Shown one piece after another: positions 57,975-64,000 of a stretch of DNA of 64,000 nucleotides. The stretch is from positions 72,631,597 to 72,695,596 of the forward strand of contig OX328130.1 in NCBI GenBank assembly GCA_946811695.1, in the 5' to 3' direction. The position numbers were made by a program, and so were the translations under genes. The stretch comes from Gonocerus acuteangulatus (lineage: Eukaryota; Arthropoda; Insecta; Hemiptera; Coreidae). The notes under the pieces were generated by a model. It made no database searches and was not told where the DNA came from. It was given only the letters and a program-made list of their open reading frames with translations. Every line of letters begins with the position of its first letter. The first letter of the stretch is position 1.

Positions 57975-58807
57975 GTGGTCCCGATGGAAATCCCCATACT
58001 TGAGGGGTGTGTACTCCGACTGTAGAATAGTTGAATGCCACCAGGAAGCAATTTAAAATTGCAATATTTCCCTCGATATAGGCGTTTCTATTTTTTTTTC
58101 GCTAGTTTTTGACATTTTTTGCGCTATTTTTCTTCACTCCAAAGGGAAAACTTATTTCTGATGAAATTTTCAAAATCTGCATGAAATTTCCTACAAGATA
58201 TCATGTACATTGTGCAAAAATTTCTCAAACCACCCAAACAAATAACTTATCACGAAATAAAGGTTTTTCACGCGCAGCACGAAAAGTTTCTCAAAAGTGT
58301 TCTGTTATTATTTTGAAGTAGTGATTTTGTTGTTGTTAAACCAAAATGTCTTCCTTATTAATTTTTATTTTGTTTTAATTGATCACAATTTACCCATGCA
58401 AAGCATGCTTTTTTGGCCTTCGACACTTACTAACAAATTAGCTACTTTTTTAAGTGTCTCATCTACCTGACCAAAAAAATTGTCGTGCAGTGCGTAGAAC
58501 ATTAAAAATTCAAAACTTTTATTTCGTGATAATTTATGAGAAGTATTTGCACAATGTACCTGAGATGTTATAGGAAATTTAAAGCAGATTTTGAAAATGT
58601 CATCAGAATTAAATTTTTGTAAGCGACAAATAGCGCAAAAATGGTCAAACCTAGGGTTTAAAAAAAAAAAAATAAAAAAAAAAAAAAACAGAAACACCTA
58701 TATCTAGGGAAATAATGGAAGTAAAAATTTTTTTCTTGATGGCATTCAACTACACTTTAGTCAGCGTACACACCCCTCAAGTATGGCGATTTCCTTCGGG
58801 ACCACCC
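57973..58807. mobile_element. Foldback DNA element, about 835 bp
   Basis: GGTGGTCCCGATGGAAATC at the left is matched inverted by gatttccttcgggaccacc at the right. The arms (about 380 bp) stay alignable throughout (acacccctcaagtatg; tgcacaatgta; ttatttcgtgataa). The loop is short. Both sides lie next to microsatellites, TA at left and CA at right. No target duplication resolved and no transposase. Confidence 0.85.
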
Positions 58808-58812
58808 AGTAT

Positions 58813-58913
<101 letters not shown>

Positions 58914-58916
58914 CAT

Positions 58917-59168
58917 ACCCTCTCAATTATTTCTGCATTTCCAACTTGGCAAGTTTTCTCTAAATGGTGACCGTTTTAACTTACATCGATTTCATGCAAC
59001 TCCGATTGTTTTAAATCATCATATAGTTTATAATAACCCTGAATCGTTACCCTAAGTGCCTGAATCTTTAAATTCCAGAAATTTTATAATAAATCCAATT
59101 GTTTTAGCGGCCGTTACTTAACAAAAACTGGCCAAGTTGGAATTGCATAAATATGTTAGAGGGTATTA
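58917..59168. mobile_element. Inverted-repeat MITE, about 252 bp
   Basis: TACCCTCTCAATTATTTCTG at the left and tatgttagagggta at the right, continuing to ccaacttggcaagttttc / aaaactggccaagttgg. Arms about 42 bp, diverged. No gene. Confidence 0.65.
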
Positions 59169-59199
59169 TTAGGTCCCTGAAAAGGTATTAAGGGCCTAA

Positions 59200-59323
59200 A
59201 ACTTGGCCCAATACTATGATAATATCATAGTATTGGGCCAAGTTTGCCTATGAAATTTATGAAAAAACAGTTTGCCTATGAAATTTATGATATTATCATA
59301 AATTTCATAGGCAAACTGTTTTT
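59200..59323. repeat. Two adjacent perfect palindromes
   Basis: Palindrome 1 (59200-59244) is aacttggcccaatactatga and its inverse around one base. Palindrome 2 (59262-59323) is acagtttgcctatgaaattt and its inverse. Between them lies a direct extra copy of gtttgcctatgaaatttatg. Confidence 0.95.
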
Positions 59324-59329
59324 TGGAGG

Positions 59330-59820
59330 GGGCCTGGAACTTGGCCTCTTTTTTTCAATGTTAGTTTTTTTGGGGGGGTTATATCATTTGCTAGAAGGTG
59401 GTTAAACTTTTAAGTATAAGAAATTTTAAAAAACGAAAATATGAACTAGACATGAATACTTTCCGAAAAAAAATAAAAATTGAAATATGCAAAATATTCA
59501 TGTAAAATAATAGGAGGATATTTATATAAAACGTTCGAAAGATTAAACTATTAAATAGTAGCTGAATACCCGTGCTTCGTCACGGCAGATAAGTAGTTAT
59601 TTTATTGCGTTAAATAATGTATCATCAAAATTAACGCTACTATGTAATTTTTTGTACTTTATTATAGCATCGTTTCCGACATACTATTGTTATTCGTCAA
59701 TTGATAAGTAATCAGTTGAAATGAACCGCAATTAAAATGGTGATTTTGTCCCTCATAGCGTAAACTCTCTGAGGGACAGTTTATTTCTAGTAATTCAAGG
59801 ACTGCCATCATAGTTGAAGT
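59330..59820. other. No gene recognised
   Basis: AT-rich; near 59562 a tagctgaatacccgtgcttc phrase resembles those at 37400 and 53205. Confidence 0.45.
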
Positions 59821-60033
59821 TATTTATTTAAATTTTAACGTCCATTATTATTATGTAACAAAGAATTTTGGAACGAGTAATCTATAGGTTTCCACCCTTT
59901 TCTAGCCAGGATAGGGCTGATGCCTTTTCGTTTTTATAAAGAAAAGCCATCACTCCATAGTGAGAATCGAACCCACGACCTTTGGCACCGAGTTTTAGGT
60001 GCTCACGCCTTAACGCTCGCTCCCACCGAGGCA
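59821..60033 (-). mobile_element. SINE, tRNA family 1
   Basis: Minus strand: head with gcgttaaggcgtgagcacc, B box GTGGGTTCGATTCTCAC, body cctggctagaaaagggtgg and aaacctataga, hairpin near cgttcc / ggacg, tail taaaatttaaataaat. The short atcat-type flanking repeat is not a secure duplication. Confidence 0.87.
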
Positions 60034-61200
60034 TCATTGTCCTAAAACTGGCATCTTCTTGAACACTCCCCTCAAACTACCGACACATTAACTCGAAACG
60101 CTGCATGTGTAGGTAGGTTAGAAAGTGGACCAGTACGGGACTCGCTTCCCACTTATGAGATGACAGATGTGTAGTGTGTATTTTCCCCAACACTCGGGCC
60201 ACATAACACATAACTCCTCAAGACCCCATAACACACCCTCATCTTTCTTTCACATTTGTCAGATTATGTGTTGAGCTAAAGGAGTCCGTGATTTATCTTT
60301 GAGAACTGAAATTCTTAGGCCTAGGGGGTGCTTTTTCAGAGCTATGGGCTGCTATCTCGTTCTTTAACTTGACACCACATTTTTCGTTCACTTATTCTCA
60401 TTTATTTTTGAAGAATTTTGTTAAATTCTCTTTGATATTACAAAAAACACAAAAAATATTTAAAGGGCTATAAAAATATAAAGAATTACATACATGGATC
60501 CTATAAATACATATATTCCATATTTGAGCCATTCGTCAATTAAAAATATGAAACATACAAAATACACCTTAAATAAAATAAGAAATATATAGAAAAATCA
60601 TTCAATAAGAATCCATTTTCCAAATAAAAATATGAAATGTATAAACGAAACAGAAATAAACGTATGAAATATTTAAACCAATAGGAAATTAGAAAAATAT
60701 GAACTACAAAAAACTAAAAAAAAAAAAAAAAATAATAATAATAAATATAAAGACAAATCAAAGAATAAAAATGTGAAATATTCAAACCAGGGATTTAAAA
60801 ATACGAAATACACTCCTAAAAGAAAAATAAGAAATGTATAAACGATTTAGAAAAAAATAAAATGAAAATAAGTCGTGATTTAAAAATATTACACGAAAAT
60901 GTATAATAAAAAAAGCAAAAATAAAACAATTAAAGAAAATAAAAGGCATTACTGTCTAAAAATTAGTTACAACCGGTTTCTGAGTCTCATGTTTAAGGAC
61001 GACCAAGTGGGTAGAATTGTGTAAGGAGTATGTTAATGGTAAATTAAGCTTTTCATTAAATGTCATTCCTAGTGGTTTTTTGAAATTTTTCTGTTTGTTT
61101 CGGTCGGGAAGTATGTACTTTTTTTAAAAAATTTTCCTGAAGCATTGACAACTTAAGTCACTTGTAACTCTTTGTAACGTTTTCACAATTTTTGCAAATG
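60034..61200. other. No gene recognised; A-rich degenerate repeats
   Basis: About 60430-60950 is A-rich with loose repetition of aaaaatatgaaat and ataagaaatatata. Nothing coding. Confidence 0.5.
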
Positions 61201-61605
61201 TTTGGTGTCAGTGCTGTTTTCCGTTTCCTCACTGTGTATGCTCTGTTTGGTGTCAGTGCTGTTTTCCGTTTCCTGACTGTGTATGCTATGTTTGGTGTCA
61301 GTGCTGTTTTCCGTTTCCTCACTGTGTATGCTCTGTTTGGTGTCAGTGCTGTTTTCCGTTTCCTGACTGTGTATGCTATGTTTGGTGTCAGTGCTGTTTT
61401 CCGTTTCCTGACTGTGCATGCTATGTTTGGTGTCAGTGCTGTTTTCCGTTTCCTGACTGTGCATGCTATGTTTGGTGTCAGTGCTGTTTTCCGTTTCCTG
61501 ACTGTGTATGCTCTGTTTGGTGTCAGTGCTGTTTTCCGCTTCCTCGCTGTGTATTCTCTGTTTGGTGTCAGTGCTGTTTTCCGCTTCCTGACTGTGTATG
61601 CTCTG
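61201..61605 (+). repeat. 45-bp tandem array, 9 copies
   Basis: Unit tttggtgtcagtgctgtttt, ccgtttcctgactgtgtatg, ctctg. Because 45 is divisible by three and the unit has few stops, one frame on the plus strand and two on the minus strand stay open through the array (151, 158 and 170 codons). The minus repeat peptides would be AYTVRKRKTALTPNR or SIHSQETENSTDTKQ. Several open frames in the same array argue that openness alone is not evidence for a protein. Confidence 0.95.
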
Positions 61606-62091
61606 ATCCTTTTGGAGGGAAAGTTGCACACTGATGAAAAAAAATAGAAAGAAAAACACTTCATTCTCATTTAATCCTACTTTAAATGATTCAATAGTTT
61701 ACAAAGGCAGATATTTTATTTTGTATCTTAAAAGCTATTTTAATTCCGTTCTTTCATAATTTAAGTTGAGTAGAAGTGAAGTTAATTAAAACTCAGTTTT
61801 CTTTTTCTTTGTTAGGAATATTTAATGACAGAACTTTTAGATCTAAATGTCATTGTATATGAACTTCCAGAAATCCGTCTTAGGGTTTTTTTTCTGAACT
61901 ATAAGTCCTTAAGTTCATTACGTTTAATTAGTTAAAAACTTTAAGAAAATTAAATTGAAATTTTTATTCGTCAACATTTTGGATATCTTCTTTTTTTTTA
62001 AATTTAAATTTATCATTAAACCGACGCACGTTTGTGCCGGCAGTAGATAAAAACCAACCCGAAAGTGTTTAATCCTGTTTGACCTAACTCT
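61606..62091. other. No gene recognised
   Basis: AT-rich, nothing assignable. Confidence 0.4.
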
Positions 62092-62252
62092 TTTAGCACT
62101 TTCCTCCGAAGGAAAGTAGCTATTGAGGTTGCACTCATGACGGAATTTTTGAAAAATTTCTTCAAATCTTTATCGATCCTACCTAGTAGACACCGAAAAT
62201 GACCCCCGTTAAAATTTATACCTATCTATCTATCTATCTATATATATATATA

Positions 62253-62314
<62 letters not shown>

Positions 62315-63375
62315 TGTTAACACGATAGCAGCCAGAGTTTTTGTTTTTTCGTCACGAAACTTAGTATATAGCATTCAATTAGCAAACGATTGAACGAGTT
62401 CGTTAACCACCAAACTTGGTCCACCGGAAGGGGGGGTTTACCCCGAACCCAAAACACTAATTTGACCATGTCAGCCGTAATATTTGTTATATTTCAACGA
62501 AACTTGGTATTCGTAGTGGTAATATAGAGAGAAAAGTGCGATATAAAAATGAACTAAATCGGTTCATTAGGAGGGGGGGGTTTACTCCGGACCCACAATA
62601 CCAATTCGCCACTACCAGCAGTGATTTTTGCTATATTTCGACGAAACTCGGTATTCGTAGTGGTAATCCACAGGTAAATATTTGTTGTAAAAATAAACTA
62701 AATCGGTTCATTAGGAGGGGGGGTTTACTCCGGCCCCACAATACCAATTCGCCACTACCAGCCGTGATTTTTGGTATATTTCGACGAAACTCGGTATTCG
62801 TAGTGGTAATCTACAGGTAAATATGTGATGTAAAAATAAACTAAATCGGTTCATTAGAAGGGGGGGGGGGTTACTCCGGACCCAAATTACTAATATATTC
62901 ATACCGGTCGTAATTTTTACTGTATTGTAACGAAACGCGGTATACATCGTGGTTAACTCTTGAGAAAGAAGTGTGGTAAAAATTAGCTGAATCGGTCAAT
63001 CGGAAAGGGGGGGTTTACTTTGTAATATATTTCAATAGAAAAGCCCGCCAGACGTAGGTTCACAAAGCCGCCGCAAGGAGCGCTTTCTACCATTATCCTG
63101 TTCCTGTATCCTGTTCCTGCGTTAGATCAAAATACGATAATATGAGGTTTTTTGTATTTATTACGTAGTGTAATAGGTACCATGTGTAAACATAACTCTG
63201 GAAGCAAATTAATAATTGATCAGTTACTCATTACAAAATTAAAAGAGAACTATTCATGTTTTTATTTTATTTATGTAGGATATTTTAAGCAAATGGTTCT
63301 GGAAAGCAGTCTACACTACCCAAATTCTGAGGAAAGTGCTTAGTTAAGCAGCTCCTGCGAGACGGACTTTTTTTT
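62092..63375 (+). repeat. F-family interspersed repeat, copy 6
   Basis: Complete, from TTTTAGCACTTTCC to GCAGCTCCTGCGAGACGGAC with a T-run. The TA tract is at about 62238-62311. Three sub-repeats are spaced about 143-144 bp (aaatcggttcattag near 62556, 62700 and 62843), each followed by a G-run. Short frames are not conserved. Confidence 0.87.
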
Positions 63376-63489
63376 ATATATTTTTTTTAGTTTATTTATT
63401 TATTGGAATTATTTATTATATTTGGATTTTTTTTATTTATCTATTCTGAATTTATAACAATGCATAAAATACATTTCTAGTAAATGACT

Positions 63490-63690
63490 GAAAGATTACA
63501 TTGGCATGATTGTACATTAGGTGGGATTCCGCACAGTATCTTATAAAGTTGGTCTCTAGATCACTTGCCTTTCAGTCGGCGAATGTGGTTGAGAGGGATG
63601 ATCTGGTAGGATAGAGAGTTTATTAAGGAGTTAGGATGGCTGTGTTGGATTGGGGATGAAATTTGTAGCTGAGAAATTCGGTGAAATTTT
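63490..63690 (-). pseudogene. Jockey-like LINE 3'-end remnant
   Basis: The minus strand translates to KFTEFLSYKFHPQSNTAILT and, in a second frame, LNHIRRLKGK, a stop, SRDQLYKIL. The latter matches the SSRRLKRRWPRDNLLQHL end of the 35698-36801 copy. Short and decayed. Confidence 0.5.
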
Positions 63691-64000
63691 AATCTCCCTT
63701 TCGTTTGCATAAAAAAAAAGTCGTTTTGGGTCACTTCCAGGATTCAAAGCGTAAATGTCTTTCAATAATTACAATATGTATACGACGATCTGTCATTGCC
63801 CACGTGACATCCTGTCAATAATAACTGTCATATCATGAAAGCGCCCTTCTGTTTACCCTTTTAAAGAGAGTTAATAGGACAGGCAAGGGTTAAGTGACCG
63901 CCCCTATCCAACAAACTCTTAACTGAGTTCAATTGATTGTCAGCTGACCCCAAAGTTGTTCCGATCAACGCACAAGAGACCGCATGGCACTTGATCAACC
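63691..64000. other. No feature recognised
   Basis: Somewhat less AT-rich than its surroundings near the window end; no open frame or repeat assigned. Confidence 0.4.

Overview
The window looks like intergenic DNA from a repeat-rich, AT-rich invertebrate nuclear genome, most likely an arthropod. The evidence is a mellifera-type mariner, Jockey- and RTE-like LINE remnants, a Helitron/Pif1 helicase remnant, an animal-type 5S-derived SINE, four tRNA-derived SINE families and very long (TA)n tracts. I recognise no intact host gene. Nearly every open reading frame lies in a transposon remnant, a microsatellite or a tandem repeat. Layout, 1-13 kb: a palindromic element cut by the window edge; F-family repeats (1.5-4.5 and 8.5-9.6 kb), one carrying a 777-bp foldback element with a perfect 8-bp target duplication; GC-rich and degenerate tandem stretches; a 324-bp hAT-type palindrome; a GGG-ended element; LINE debris. 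13.1-16.4 kb is a 64-bp satellite (about 51 copies). 17.5-26.1 kb holds a hAT-type foldback element (8-bp duplication), a 5'-truncated LINE insertion with a 20-bp duplication, F and G repeats and a mariner with a frameshifted transposase. 26.6-28.2 kb holds a GGG-ended element with a nested tRNA SINE, then a 5S-rRNA-headed SINE with a 10-bp duplication. 29.4-41 kb holds an old 1.5-kb inverted repeat, SINE, F and G copies, two Jockey-like reverse transcriptase pseudogenes and an internally deleted Helitron-type helicase. 41.3-44.5 kb is an 85-bp satellite (about 38 copies) with a 13-unit higher-order repeat. 45-51.8 kb holds LINE C-termini, a second hAT foldback element, and an F copy interrupted by a 2.1-kb palindromic element and a SINE. 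52-64 kb holds more palindromes, 44-bp and 45-bp tandem arrays, SINEs and a further F copy. The most interesting signal is a recurring RNA-like motif at 692, 1681, 24027(-), 33729(-), 48645(-) and 50520. It has a CUGANGA box, a hairpin whose stem sequence differs between copies, a GAAA box, a self-complementary tetranucleotide (ACGU, AGCU or AUAU) and then U or C. This is the layout of hammerhead ribozyme variants with a vestigial stem III that are associated with Penelope-like retroelements. Two copies face outward at the ends of the 2.1-kb palindrome, which has a 13-bp target duplication and a 32-nt unpaired tail. Other structural signals are the unusual density of palindromes, a 5S/tRNA mosaic SINE, a covarying 3'-terminal hairpin shared by several retroposons, and homologous DNA next to two otherwise unrelated satellites. 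All calls come from reading the sequence by eye. Boundaries without a stated target duplication are approximate, and no database search was possible.
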